A DNA stretch of 64,000 bases, taken from contig NC_051102.1 of assembly GCF_901709675.1 (NCBI RefSeq), forward strand, positions 6,173,412 to 6,237,411, given 5' to 3'. This stretch comes from Syngnathus acus. Lineage: Eukaryota; Chordata; Actinopteri; Syngnathiformes; Syngnathidae. Made by a program: the position numbers and the translations under genes. The notes under the pieces are model-generated. The model did no database searches. It was not told the DNA's origin and saw only the letters and a list, made by a program, of their open reading frames with translations. This document shows positions 1 through 21,724 of the stretch, one piece after another. Positions within the stretch are counted from its first letter, which is position 1, and each line of letters starts with the position of its first letter.

Positions 1-748
1 ATTCACTCAGTGGAAACTAGAAAACCCTTTCTAAAGAGGATTAAGAATTTTCGCTTTTTAGACGGGGTTACGGGCAAGTGCAATGTCAGTAGGTCCGAAC
101 TTAAAGGTTTAAAGGAGCTTGTGTCAAGCTTTCAGTGCATTTATTTCATTTCAATCTTATACGTGGGCTTCAGCATTTTCCCCCACTCTGTGAAAGTGAT
201 AGCACAGTGACTCCCGAGCTCCAGACGAGCATTTGCTGCAGTCGCTGCAGATGGGAGTCATTAGAGCTGGGTGGAAACACTGAAGTCATGCTATGTTGTA
301 TGGAGAGAATCGAAGCTGCACAATGGAAAGAATGACGAGTGGAGAGAAGTTGCATTGATCGGCGTCCTTGATGACAAGTGCAGGCGTCTCACTGACACTT
401 TTTGGGGGCCTGCAGAGTCCCAAGGCCGCACTGGAGAGACTTTATCGTGTTATATACATCATGTCTCCTAATAGTTGCACAATGAAAACTAACGGCACTT
501 TGGAGTAGAGGCATTGATTTTTGTGATAAATTAATGCTCAACGGCTACAAAATGAGAAGAAAAATGTTTCCTCGTGAGCATATTACAGACTCATCCATCT
601 ATAGTCTGGCTTTTTTGGGGACTCACAAAATTCAAGAGGAAACTGGCATAAATCTCCAATAAATGTTTTGGATTAAAAAAATGGGGGCGGGTTCCTGGGA
701 AATATTGTTTTGAATTTGTCATGGTCATAAATGTTTCTGCTTCTTTAG
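1..748 (+). other. Intron of the class-6 semaphorin gene
   Basis: No exon could be recognised here. The stretch ends in a pyrimidine-rich splice acceptor (TTCTTTAG) at about 741-748, directly before the semaphorin last exon, so it is read as the 3' part of the preceding intron. Short open frames have no recognisable protein content. Confidence 0.6.
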
Positions 749-1734
749 GTATCCTGCAGCAGAGTCTCCTCATCGAACCCGAGAGTCTGGTCTCCCTCAA
801 CCTGCTGGTGGCTTCTGCAGTGTCGGCGTTCACCATCGGGGCGGCGCTCTCCGGCCTCGCCGTCTGCTGGATCATGGCCCACAAACCTACCAACCGTCGC
901 CATGGCAACACCACTCAGTCGTCCATCCAGCGGCGTGAAAGAGGCCTATTAAGTAACGCCGGCGGAATGGGAGGCTCTGTGCTCAGCGTGACGCGGCAGG
1001 GAGGCGGAGAGCGCACCTGCACTCAAGGCGGGGAGACCCTCTTTGTCATGCCCAACGGCTGGGTCAAATCCGGAGAGCTGGACCCCGGTTTCCTCCCCAC
1101 CCCGGAGCACACGCCCCAGCAGAAACGAAGAGGCCTGCGCCTGTCTGACTCCAACTCCGGCGGGTGGGACACCAGCCAGACCTACTTGGGAGGAGGCTCG
1201 GTGGGTCTGGGCTCCCCCTGTCGAATACCCCCCTCGGTTTATCTGACCACCAGACTGTTCCAGCAGGGGGGAGTCAGCCGACACGGAGGCGAGGGCCGGG
1301 GGTGCGACACCCCCCGACAGCACTACGTCTGCTTGAGCAGGCAGGAGAAAGGAGGCAAGGGGACGCCCAAAGCCCCCTTGAGGAAGTCGGCGGGGGAATA
1401 CGTGTACCCCATGACGCCCCAGGACTCGCCTGAGCGTCGGAGGGTGGTCTCGGCGCCCAGCGCGCCGGCCGAGTGCGCCGAGCCTCTGCCTTTGCGCTGG
1501 CCGGCCCCGGAGGGCTACATCCTCAGTAGCCACGCCATGGTGCCCGTCCCCTTGCCCCCTCCCTCACTGCCTGCCCCCAGCGGTCAGACGTACATGTCCC
1601 AACAGCACACCCCGGCTCTCACCAGAGCCCTCCTGAGGGGGGCTTTAGAGCGAGGGGAGCTAGGGGAGCTGATGGACCTCAGCCATCTGATGAGTAAGAA
1701 GAACTGCAATGACAGGACTCAGGCTGGACAGTGA
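749..1734 (+). CDS. sema6b: Class-6 semaphorin, last coding exon (transmembrane segment and cytoplasmic tail), probably Sema6B
   Basis: This is the 3' coding exon of a transmembrane guidance receptor/ligand; the extracellular Sema and PSI exons lie left of the window. It enters in phase 1 after TTTAG and runs 328 codons to TGA at 1732-1734. About residue 16 starts a hydrophobic segment (SLNLLVASAVSAFTIGAALS...) followed by a basic stop-transfer, then a roughly 280-residue Pro/Gly/Arg-rich tail. A FLPTPEHTP motif resembles the conserved LPTPE.TPE block of class-6 tails. Class-6 semaphorins signal both through plexin-A binding and in reverse through this tail. Class 6 is well supported. 6B rather than 6C rests mainly on the 19p13.3-like neighbours. 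The exon is strikingly GC-rich against AT-rich flanks, which also creates long spurious antisense frames. Confidence 0.72.
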
Positions 1735-4700
1735 CTGCTGAGCCTACATGGGCACCTTTCCATAGACTTGTCTTGAGCCTCGTGAGACCCTCCCCACAAT
1801 TCCACCCTCTCATCTCTTGATCTTTTTTGTTCACTGTCATTCAAGCCCTCTGTGTCAGGCAACCCCCCCTCTCCCTAGGCAAGGCGAGGCTTCTGTTACG
1901 ACTGGCTACTGCGCCTGCCAATCTTTTGCTGGCTCGCACTAATTGGTCAGGTGGACGAAGGTTGTTGCTGTGTCTGCATTGCAGAGCTGCCTCGCCTGCC
2001 AAACATTCTCCAAGTCTGCAGGCAGAGGGCACAAGCAAGGAAAAGAGCAAAGAAGGCACTTAAAGGCCTGCTGTGCATGCAAGGGAGGCAAACCAACAAA
2101 ATATTTGCCTCATAATAAAACGAAATGGACAAAAGTCTTGGGACAGACATCATTCTAAGTTATTCCCTGAAACACATTTTGGACTGTATTTCCAACTTTG
2201 TGGGAACAATTTGGGTTGGGAAGGGCTTTGCCTATGCCACAGTGCTTCAACACAAATACTAATTATGAAATGAATGAATGTTTGCAAAACTTGTATATAT
2301 AACAAGTTTCGGCTTTGACAGAGGATAGGTAAATCTGATTGTTTAAAGAAATAAAGACATTTATCGTGTTCGTTAGATGGGCCAGCAGTGATTCTGAAGG
2401 CCCTGGGCAGATTACATTGAGATGATGACACATCAAAGATGAAATGTTGTATTGCGGCATATAACGGTGCCCAAAGGAGTTGCGTCAAAGCGGAGATAAA
2501 CGCTGATATAGCTCAATTTTGGGCTGTCGTTGAAAATTGGCATCAATTGTTCTCCACCTGTTGGTACGACTGTCAACCGGGCCTCCCGCAAATGTCCACC
2601 TTGCCTGATGAACATGTTATTAAGCTTTGGGTGACTCATCAGAAGTCAAAAAACTATTCATTGACTATAAACAGGAAGCCCCAAGGAGAAGCTGCATCTG
2701 CTTCCTCTTTGGCTGCACTTCCACATTTAAGTCCCTGACTGCTGTTATTTAGTGCATACGGCATGCGTGTTCCAATAGGCCGCCCTGCCTCATAGCGATG
2801 CAGGATCATAACTCTTTGGAGAGAGGAGAGGAGAGCAAGACTGAAATGTCAGCACTATTCGTGCCAGCCGCATGCTCCGTGTAATGATGTTGTCGGCATC
2901 TCAGTCGTCTATTGCTCTTTTCATCCCCAGCGCTCCATGTACGACTTAATGACCAATAATTCCACGAGGATGTCTGGAAAGGTTTGCATTGGACTGAGCA
3001 GAACACCAGACTAGGACAAAAGTGCAATTGATATGATCGGGAATGCCTTGTCTTTTCCCACATATCGCATTTATGCCACATTATTGAACACGGTCCAACT
3101 CTGATGGGAATGAATTTCCCTGGAAAAGCCCACTTGAGGGTCAAGGGTCTCGTAGACGTGATGCAGAACAAAGTGACAATTACAGAGGCAGTGATGGAAA
3201 CTCCAATGCCAAAAGGGGTAATGGAAATGCCCCCAGCAAGCAAATGGAGCCATAAATTCTTTACCATCAAAGTGTCGAGTCCTATGAAAGAGTCAGCATT
3301 TATATCAGCGGCATGGAGACGGCTGCCGTGCAAAAAAAAAAAAAAAGAGAGATAAAATCGAGGTAAGCAAAAGCTGTAAGAATGCTTCGTTAAAGCCGGT
3401 TTTTTTTTTTTGGGTCAGCTCGATAACATGGTGTACATACTAAGGTTTCGTTAGAGCTTGAATACAAATGTCACGTCATTATGAATGTAAAATGGAAAAT
3501 ACTCGCCTGCCTGTTTAAGTACACTCAAGCTGCAGTTCACCCATAATACAAAATCTACAATATTCAGTTTGGATTAAATCGTAAGATTTGGATTTATTTT
3601 ACCGGACCCTTACTCAAGAGATGCCTGTTTACAAAAAAAAATAATAATAATTGTGTTAAAGTGCCATGATGACCATTTTAGTCAACAGTGCTACTGACTA
3701 AAATTGTTCTTATTGCAGTATGCTACGTGAGATATATGCCCTTGACCTTACATGCTGAATGTTTTTCCGTTACATGTGGGCTTGCAACGTCGATGCAAGC
3801 GAAAATTGTACTGTAAATATGTGTACAGACACTTGTCAATGTGCTTTATGATTACTCGTGCTATTAACATGACACAAATGAAATGTAAATGGACTGAAAG
3901 GCTGTGAGGGATTATGGTGTCATATTTGTCATCCGGTTTTTTAGTCTACTTTGCCAATCAACTGCCATACTGAAGGATTTGAAGTCAATTTGTTAACATC
4001 CTAGCTGGGGGAGAAAATGTTTTTATTGGCGTTATGCTGTGCAGTAGTAGAGAAGCACAATGACTCCCTTTTTTTTTTGCAATTTCAGAACTGCTGTATC
4101 ATTTGTAGATAATGTAAATAACCACCTTGTAAGTACACTGTTTGGTTTGGGGACAAAAAAGTGCTTTCCCAAGACAAAGAGCAATTGACGTGTAAGGGTT
4201 TTATTTGTATTTTTTTCTTCTTTCTTCTGTGCCAATGCTGTGAATAAGATGTATGTAAAGTATTTAAGTGACTTTGGCTGAATGCTGACTTCAGCCCTTT
4301 CCTGTTGTTAAGAGTATAGATGCGGGCCTGATCTCAGCCAGAACTGAGCCATTTGCCTGCCTTCTGAGTTTTTGCAGTTGTTAAAATACTTCTGTGATAA
4401 TAACCACCAATCTTTGGATTACTGCTATTAAATGTAAATATACCATTCACTGCAATTGGGGCTGAATGCGCACAGAATACATGTAAAGTGTATATCTTGT
4501 CAAGAGATTATTCTATTTGTACATTTTGATAATTCAAAGAAATATTATGAGAGTAATAATTATATTATTCGAGGTAAGTGGCAAAACACTTAAACTGAGA
4601 GGCAGCAGATTTGGGGCTGTTACTTTTTTCACCACAAGAGGGCGATCGATGCTGTCTGGCCACATTACGCCTTACTTTAGAAATGTCAAGACAATTTCCC

Positions 4701-4952
4701 TTAGGGGCCAATGCATTGACTCTAAAGAGGGAGGAGAAGAAAATCCTTTGTGATAAGATGCATTTATGCGTAGTTTAACCACAAACCCAAGAGAGAGTGA
4801 GTAAAATAAAACGTTTAATCTGGTTGGATTTAGAAGTAAAATGACAAGAATTCCCTCATGCAAAATATAAATGTTTTAAGCATTTTAAAGGCACATTGAT
4901 TTTTGACCATACTTTACATTATATGCAGTTTTTGTGCAATGTCAACTCTCCT
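1735..4952. other. 3' flank and UTR of the semaphorin; intergenic
   Basis: No coding exon is recognised. A polyadenylation signal AATAAA at 2114-2119 is a candidate end for the semaphorin transcript, though a longer 3'UTR cannot be excluded. The rest is AT-rich sequence with short poly-A and poly-T runs and no clear repeat family. Confidence 0.5.
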
Positions 4953-5816
4953 TCACACACTGACAGATGGGTACGACGTTTTCAATAAGAAATAATAGCT
5001 AACTGAATCTAGGCAGCAGTTTGTGGAGGAAATCCACTCAGCAACACGTAAATATGCATATGCAGGGAGGTAAACCGATGTCCAGTTTGCAGGTGGACGA
5101 TAGAAAAAGTTCGTAAAAATGCTAACATGGAGCGGCGTGTAGCAGACGATGAACACCACCAGGTTTGCTGTTACTATGCCAACGATGCTTCTTTGCAACG
5201 GCGATGACTCGCCACCTGCCTTTAACATAATACTGATCATCTGACTTGAGCAAAACGCTACGATCAAAAGAGGAACGAGGAAGCCCAGACACAGGAGAAT
5301 GGCGACAAATTCAAAATGTAAAGGTTGATCTTTGCACCTTTCAAAGCACGTCCACAGTTTGCGAGGATAATTGTCCTCTCGGAATACAGCGGCGATCGCC
5401 AGCAGAGCTATCCAAATGAGCAAGCACACGGCAAAGGCCGTCTCCTTCTTCCTTCTCCATGACCTCACTCGCAAAGGGAACCTGACAGCAAAGTAGCGGT
5501 GGGCACTGATGGCCGTCGTGGTCAGGATACTCGAGTACATGTTGATGAAATGGATGAAAATGAGAAAGGTGCACAGCAGAGTCTTGTCCAGGCAGAAGAA
5601 GGAATGATAGATCCGAAAGGGAATGCAGATGATCAAGGCCGAGTCGGCGATGACCAAGTTGAACATGTAGATGTGGGTGTCTGTCCAGGCGTGTCGTCGC
5701 ATGATAAAAGCATGCAAGGCCACAGTATTGACAAAAAAGCCCACGACAAACACCAGACTGTAAGAAAAGCCAAGAAAGCTGTGCACTTTACAGCTAGCAT
5801 TGGCCACGTTGCACAT
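4953..5816 (-). CDS. GPR35-like class A G-protein-coupled receptor
   Basis: Single coding exon, 287 residues, ATG at 5816-5814 and TGA at 4955-4953. Seven hydrophobic segments are visible. The short N-terminus has one N-glycosylation site (NAS, residues 6-8). The conserved TM2 block WTDTHIYMFNLVIADSAL matches GPR35's WTETRIYMTNLAVADL, and TM7 SSTNCCLDSVSYYF matches GPR35's DANCCLDAICYYY. Cysteines at the top of TM3 and in the second extracellular loop could form the usual disulphide. GPR35 is a Gi/G13-coupled plasma-membrane receptor for small acidic metabolites and possibly a chemokine; the ligand here is unknown. The TM3 box reads HRY instead of DRY, and the TM7 box is DxxxY rather than NPxxY. 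A splice acceptor (TTTTACAG) lies eight bases upstream of the ATG, so a 5'UTR exon is likely further right. Alternatively it belongs to a fish-expanded GPR35/GPR55/P2Y-like clade. Confidence 0.78.
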   Translation of the reverse strand: MCNVANASCKVHSFLGFSYSLVFVVGFFVNTVALHAFIMRRHAWTDTHIYMFNLVIADSALIICIPFRIYHSFFCLDKTLLCTFLIFIHFINMYSSILTTTAISAHRYFAVRFPLRVRSWRRKKETAFAVCLLIWIALLAIAAVFREDNYPRKLWTCFERCKDQPLHFEFVAILLCLGFLVPLLIVAFCSSQMISIMLKAGGESSPLQRSIVGIVTANLVVFIVCYTPLHVSIFTNFFYRPPANWTSVYLPAYAYLRVAEWISSTNCCLDSVSYYFLLKTSYPSVSV

Positions 5817-5828
5817 GCTTGTCTGTAA

Positions 5829-8800
5829 AACAATGAAATAGATAAGTCACATTTTGATCGCATAAATAAGGTGACCAAAATATTCGAAACACCTCATTAT
5901 TTTGCATCTCGAGTAAGACACTACTTTAGTAGAATAGTGTCTAAATGCTAACATTTCAATCAATCAAAAATTAGCCTTACCAAATTAGCTGAATTCATTT
6001 TAATGCAGTCGCACCAGTCTACACCTCAAAGATGTGTCGTGTGAAGATCTGCCACACTGACTTAATTTCCCTATTCTTCTCTGAATGTCGAAAAGGAAGA
6101 TGGCATGCATTGGCCACTAAGTGCAGACCGCAACGACACACTGTGCTATCTTTGAACATCTGTCATGTGTTGAGACATTCTTTGTTAGTAGTCAACATAA
6201 GGGCATTTTAAGGCCAGGCATCTCGCCAATCTGATATTTATGTCAATACAAGGAGTGCATTGCCATTCAAGGACATTAGGAGCTCCGTGCAGTTGCAATG
6301 TGCAGTTAGCTAGCTAGATGTATTGTCAAGCGCTAAGTTGAGAAAGAAAAAAAAAAAACACTTAGGGCATATCATTCCTTCTGAAAAGATAGATTGTGAG
6401 GAGAACTGGGTCAGCACTCGGTTCTTTTCACGGGGGAAGGAAAATAACACAAGTGCTGAATTCAGAATGAATATTTTCCTCTGGAATTGCGTCAACACAA
6501 ATTGCGAGCGTGCATGTCTGCCTTAAGCATGTGTCGCTTTTCATTGTGGTTTAGTCACTGACAAAATGGATCTTACAGTCTATGCCAAGCAAAATATTGT
6601 TGGATTTATGTATTGTTTGGGGGAAAATATGATACAGAGACAGGACGTAGATTCAGGATGTTTACGGCTGACCAATATAACCTCTCGGCAAAAGTCATCT
6701 TGGGAACACTCCATCTCATCCATGATCCAAATGAGGACAAGTGGACTTGAAAATGGATTGATTGATGTACCTGTAAAGTCAAGCTGACTTTAGCCTGAAG
6801 CCACGGATAAAGAAAAGCTTTTTAAGTAGCTAAAAAAAAAAAGCTTTTCGAGTGGTAGTCTGTTGCTGGTTTAGTGAGCGATGACAACTGAAAACAAAGG
6901 ACAAGTGGTACTAAAAGAGCAGTCACGGGTTTGTGCTATAAAAGCTTTTCATCGACATGAAAAAGCGTGTTGTTTTGCAAAGGAAGGAAAAGATTGCTTG
7001 GCTAGTGAGTTGAAGCCAAAAAGAATTGTCAGGGTGGAAATTTGGAGACTGGAGAAAAATGTCATGGGGAAAGGTCTTTGGCAGGCAAGACGGAATAGTT
7101 CAGAATTCATCAGACAAAAACAGATGAGCGAGCAGAACGTTTTGCAGGAATGAGTTGCCCTTTAAAAGGGGGTGTTAAAACTGCTAGCATGATTTGAATG
7201 TATGTCTCGTTTCAGTAATGCCCCACCTCCCCACCTCACGTTATTGACCAAAGTCACGAACACGATTCTCGAATTCAAAGAAAACTCGTCAATAAAAAAA
7301 AAGCGCTAGCAATACTAAGCTAGCATCAGCATTGCAACCAAGCTAACGTTAGCAATGACTGCTACGCTAATTCCATGTTGCTTCTGAAAACATTTTCTTT
7401 TTTTAATTGCGCATTGTCCCTTTAACCTTTCAGATAATCGCAAGTATTTGTAAACTGATATGTGTGTCAGGAAATTTTACAACTTGACCCTTCAGTCCTC
7501 CGTCTGCACTTCTTCTACATGAGCTTGAAGGCAGAAGGGTCAAAAAGTTAGTCAAACAATGAGGAGCCAGGGGTCAAATATACCGTCAAGTCAAGTCTGT
7601 CGTTCATTCCGCTTACTTAACCCCCGTGGACATTGCATAGTCTACGCCGCAATGGCCGTGAAATTCAAGCTTTGCTCTAAGCAGCACAGGAAATATGAGA
7701 TTAGATCATGTTTATGAGTAATCATAGCCTGTATTTGTGCAGTTATAGCATTTCTGATTTTATTAAAGCTGCTTTACGTGGCAAAGATGTGATTTCCCCC
7801 CAAATGAAGGGGGGGGGAATCTAATATTCCACAGGATGTGTGGGGGTTTAATATTACCAATGCAGCCTGTTGTTATTAATTTGCTGAAAGCCCCTGGAGG
7901 CTCTTCCTGTTTGTGCAAAGATATTTCCCATCTCTGTGCAGATCTTGTATATTGTCTGCTTGTCTCAGTCGACCTTAATTGTGTCGCATCCGTCCGCCAG
8001 CCTCATTTTGCCCCCCCTCTGCCTCTGACTTCCATTCCTGGCTGTCTGTACTGTTTGAAAGTGCCCTTTACACGTCACAAAGTCAGGCAGGGATGGTGGA
8101 TTGAGAGTGTAGGGGGGAGGGGGGGGGTGCTGGGGCAGTGGGTTCTATTGCTGTAACTAGGTCAGTGAAGACACACCCATCTGTCCACTCCCAGAGACCC
8201 TGACTACCCCTCGCTCCCTTTTTCCCGTTGTGACGCAATGCAGACTTTCCGCAGAGACCATTCTTTCTGTCTTATATTTCCATCAGCAAGCGTCCACTCG
8301 ACAAAGCCCTGTTTGAGTCGTCCACTTAGACGAGTCAGCAATAATAATAATAACAACGGTTATGTAACAATCACATCTTTTATACCTTTCTTAGGGCCAA
8401 AATGTTGGCTTTGAGGTCTCAAGTATATTCTATTTTGAAACTCTACTGTATATCTTTTTCATTGCACAAAAGCAGAAAGAAAAAAAAAAAGCCCACTATG
8501 TTATGTATTGCATCCATCTTCAGTTTTCAGCCGCATAACAGCCTGCGACCTGTTATGCGTCTCTGCAGTCCTCGGATCAAAAAGGGCTGCGAGTCATACA
8601 ATATGCACCATCTAGAGCAAACTCCAACTATTACATAAGGCCGTCCTGTGCTATCTCAAGTGCAGACACTAGATGTCTCTGCGAAGGCCTGCGCCGCTAT
8701 GAGTCATCTGGACTGTTGCACAGAAACTGACGTGATCAAATCTCACCCATGCCTGATTCTCAAATGCAGTGTTTCTGTGTTGATTAGCACCAAATCTGGG

Positions 8801-11689
8801 CTGTAGCATGCAAGATTGCTCCAATGACGAATAAAGCTTGTGGGTGGTGAATGCGATTAACCTGACAAAACACAAGTAGGAATGAAAATCAAATGTATAA
8901 GGACGTTTATGCGGGTGATTCATGCGAGAGTCATCGTTTCAAAAGACTCATCCGGCGCTTCCAGTCTTCCATGATTAGATCATGTGGGGCTGCAGAGGCT
9001 AAAACAAACATACAACTCCGGCTCTGAAGGAAATGAAAATGACGGAGCGGGTCAGAGCGTACGAGGGCGGATAAAAGAAATGTGATAAGGATTGTTTGAT
9101 TGCCCAGTAGAATACTATGGACGGCGCAGAAAAGCTCCAAAGGATGTAGGTCACTGGGCGAAACATGGAGGAAGTTGAAAGTATTTCCTTGGGGGAAATT
9201 TGCAAAATACTGGACTTGTTGTTTCCACCTCACGACACTTGCCGGCCTTGGTTACAAAATACAAACAAATCTCACAACAGCGTGGATGAGAATCCACTCG
9301 CTGCAGGGTGTAGTAACTGGGTCACGTAGCATCGCACCAGGGATGAAAACAGTGAGGTTGCCATGGAAACCTCCCTTTACGCAGCTATTTGCATGGCGTA
9401 TATTTGCATCGGCGCTTGTGTACACACAAGCAAAACAACTTGACCTCGCGAACGTGCATTATGAATAGGTAGGCGTGGCTAATCGCTCAAGAATCTCTGG
9501 TTTTCGTTTAAAGTATCACCTCATTTAGAGGATCGGTACCGTGACTGTGTCAACACGGGCCACAGTCCTGCTATTCAAGTGCATGTGGGAGTGGAAAAGG
9601 AACAAAACAAAAGATGAACCGGGTGACAGAAGAAGAAGTATGTTGATGACTGAGTTTGTTGAGACAAGTCTGGGCAAATTGTGGAAATGTAAACGTGTGA
9701 ATCATAATGCACGGAACAAAACGATTGTGGCGAGGAGGAAGGATTTAGAACAAGTGCGCTACATTTGCACAGCCAGCGACACTAAATGTTCATTGAGGGC
9801 TCTCGAAAGGGAATTCAGACATCGTTTGGAGATATGTGAAGTGGCTGAGAACTACTCAGCTGTGAAATTACAGTTTTTCACCGTTTTATATGATGGGGAC
9901 GTGGCTTAAAGGGAGCCTAGTGACGCACATTACCTGCTATGAGTCACCCTTTCAATGAGAGAACTTAATCGCTTTCACGCACATTGGTAATCGTGCCGCA
10001 CAGTTAGCTAGCTTCGCCTACGCAACAAAAATGCATCTTCCCATAGTCCAAATCAAAATGGAGATAATATAAAAATATACTTTGTATGTTTGCTGTTCTC
10101 TCAGTGGTTCATCTTATTCAGGGTGGGAGTGTATTTGCTCAATGAGATAATCTGTACTTATTGACCTGCGCCTGAACTCCAATTCTATTTATACAATCCA
10201 GGCTTTATCAAACACAAAAGCTGTAAAGAAGTTAACAAAACAAAAAAAGTGAAGAAGAGATGATGTGTGCTATGAATGTGGAGTTGGAGTGCCTTACAAA
10301 AGTGATAGAAAAACAAAATCAAACATGGGTGTGGTAAGTGGCAGGAGGGAATTGACACACTGACCTAGTGACGCAACCAAAACTGGCTGTAGGCAAGGAG
10401 GGAGGGGCGGCTTCAACAGCACCTTCAGAAAAGCCAAAACAAAAGACGAAATATGAATTTAATCTTCAATAGATTTGTGCATGGACGCAGCGTGGCAGAA
10501 GCCAGACTGGAATGTAGAGTTGACGTGACGAAGGCAAAGAAATCAGCCACCAGTTGACATCATGTGCAGCCAATCGGTTACAGTCCAACCATTATCCCCC
10601 ACAAAGACGCTTTGATGTGACTTTTCAATTCAATTCTGCAAGTCACAAGACTGCACCAGCTTTCATTTGAGGAGAAACATCTCCGGACAAAAAACAAAAA
10701 CAAACAAGACTGTGTGTGTTTGTACCATTAACTAAACGATTGGTGTGATATTGTAATGATCTATTTTCAAATGAGTTTCGTAGTATTTACAAAACAGTGA
10801 TAGATTGTCAGTACCGCTTCAAACCTGATATGTTTACAACCTAAATTGTGATATTTTTGCATCTTTATTGGCCAAGTTTGTGCATGGCAAACAAGGAATT
10901 TGACTCCGTCTCTGTACAACACTTAAGTGACTAACAAGAGATTGACTGAAGGCAGCTGCAGCACAAATTGTACTGAACTTTGGCCTGTAGATTTGAAAGT
11001 GCCTCCACAACAATATTAAAATTAGATTTTTTTTTTGTTTGTTGTCAGACTTAAGATGTCAAAACCTCATTCATCCTCTGTCATCTGCTGCTATTATGTT
11101 ATGCAGCTGCTGGCACCCTCCAAAAAATATTCCAACGAAGCAAATCTCATTTCTTGTCTCTTGTTCCACCTTACTTTCTCATCAGGCAACAAAATGTCTG
11201 CCTTACTGAAGCCCCCCCGCACCCACACACACACCTCTCACCCCCTTCGCGCTCTCTCCTTCCCCTGCTGTCTAACCAATCTGCACAGCGGTTACATAAG
11301 CGCTAAGGTCAAAGTGTCACTGCTGTTGTCAAGGGAGACATAGAACAGAGGGGCTTTAGAGGAGGTGTAAGCGCACGGCCAGAGGAAGGGGAAAACAACC
11401 AACGGTTCAATGCAGCGTGGGTTTGAGCGGCAGTGATGTGCACACATATTGGAGTAGGAAAATATTTGACAAATTAGATGTGGAGTGGAAGGATAAAAAG
11501 GATAACTAAAAAGGGAATGTGTGTGTGCCTGCTGCCATGAATGTGTCATAATGTGTGTGTGCGGCAGAGAGAGAGAGAGAGAGAGAGCGCAAAATGACTG
11601 CCGCTGTTCTCCTAACCTAGTTTGAGTAATCTCTGCTTTCATGCTGTTTCATAACACTGCTGCCAGAACATTGCATCATAAACTCCCCT

Positions 11690-11722
<33 letters not shown>

Positions 11723-12600
11723 ACGACCCCCCTTCCACAACTACATCATTGCCCACCTCCTCATCACCACGGGGGTTGACTGTCTCAGGGACATGTTTAG
11801 AATAGCATTCCATCAGAATTCAATGTGCTTGCTTGATTGCACTAGGGGGAGAACAAAAAATGATCTGTTTTGCTGGCAGGGCTACACCACCCATATGTGC
11901 TTGACAAGTGTTGTGCAAAAATGCTTCAGTGTGCCATTAATTGAAAACATCATGACACATACAGAAATGAAACAAAACAGGAACTAAACTCCATAAGGTC
12001 ATTGGGTGTAAACTCTGAAACTTGCCCATAGAGAATACATTGGAATTCTGCGAGCAATTACTTGACCTTCCTTTGCTAATAGAATTCATTTGTGTTATGC
12101 TGCTGAAATCAAATTGTTGAATTGTTAGACATAGTTGGAGGTTTGCCTTTGTTGCGCCTGTAATACACGTGCACAATTTATTAAGCTGCGATAGATATTG
12201 ATCGGTTTGGATTGATATTGTCAGTGTGGTGTACATAGGTTATTGATTTTGTGTAGTTTTCATTTATAGTACTATAAGAGATACACTCACCCCCCAAATA
12301 TGGAATTAATAATCCACAGTCCTGAAGATAAAAACGTAAATTGGGATTATAAATAATAGAAAAAAATGTCAGAATCACTGATAAAAGTGGGTAAATTCAA
12401 TTATCAAATTAAATAAGATTACATAATTAATCATCTCTTCAATGTAGAACTGCCACTGTCAACAGGTATTTACTTGTATTTAGAGTATTCAATGACTGTT
12501 TGCTTCCTCTTAAATAATTATTCGGAGGGCTGCTTTTGATTTGAGACATATTCCAAAGTGAGCGTTGTCTACTTTTATTTCAATACAATTCTTGGCTACT
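5829..12600. other. Large gene-free interval
   Basis: About 6.8 kb without a convincing exon on either strand. It contains short A/T runs, a G run at 8112-8126, a cluster of GCTAAC/GCTAGC words near 7300-7370, a GA microsatellite (11566-11587) and a CA microsatellite (11691-11721). Because it lies directly upstream of a regulated nuclear-receptor gene, enhancers are plausible, but none can be seen from sequence alone. Confidence 0.6.
11566..11721. repeat. GA and CA microsatellites
   Basis: A (GA)n tract of about 22 bases at 11566-11587 and a (CA)n tract of about 31 bases at 11691-11721. Both are simple sequence repeats with no spacer structure, common in fish intergenic DNA. Confidence 0.95.
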
Positions 12601-12699
12601 TTACCCACCTCTGGTTCTGGCCTGCCCGAACTAAAATACTAATAATCCCAATAGATGCACAAATGCCTCATAACCTCCGTGGTAAATTAAATAACAGTA

Positions 12700-13183
12700 G
12701 AGCGCACTTATGAAATCATGTTTTCGCTTTGACGCGACAGGTCGCCTTGCGCGCGCCCCCACGGCAACAACCACTACTGCCACCTTAAGCTCGTCCCCGC
12801 TCGCGCGCGCCCCCGCCGTTGCTGCTCGAGGAGCTTGTGGTGGTGAGATCATGTGAGAGAGTCCACGCTTGGAGAAAGTCGGTTAGCAGGATAGACTGAG
12901 AGGAAGGCGCTGACTGTGTGGACCACCGTGGGGACTATAATCGCCAAACACAAGGGCGTTTAGGATGCAATCCAAAGCGACTTTAGTCACTCTTTTATTT
13001 CAATCGGACTTCACCGAGCGATAGAGGACACTTGAGTTTTTTTTTTTTTTAATTCCAATTATATTCCTCTCCTCGCTACGACATTATTATTTCCACGGCC
13101 ACTTCTTTCTGGCAGTCACCTGCAGCGCAGCCAAATGTAGCCGAGCTTCCTTCTCCACGACCGGTTAAGAAGAAGACGTCAAA
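12700..13183 (+). promoter_or_regulatory. CpG-rich promoter and 5'UTR of the ROR gene
   Basis: From about 12735 to 12850 the sequence becomes rich in CpG (several CGCG runs), against AT-rich flanks. It leads after about 340 bases into the ATG at 13184. No TATA box stands out. This fits a CpG-type promoter with the 5'UTR in the same exon as the first seven coding bases. The exact start site cannot be read from sequence. Confidence 0.55.

Positions 13184-21724
<8,541 letters not shown>

Noticed and set aside
949-1533. Antisense open frame of about 194 codons over the semaphorin exon
   Set aside because: It mirrors the GC-rich sense exon; composition (Ala/Gly/Arg) and lack of splice logic mark it as a shadow.
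7290-7370. Cluster of GCTAAC/GCTAGC words as a possible regulatory array
   Set aside because: Such words are common low-complexity features of fish DNA (also near 25,140-25,210); spacing is irregular.
9541-9909. Open frame of 122 codons in the gene-free interval
   Set aside because: Lys/Arg/Thr-rich, no family resemblance and no exon borders; kept as non-coding.
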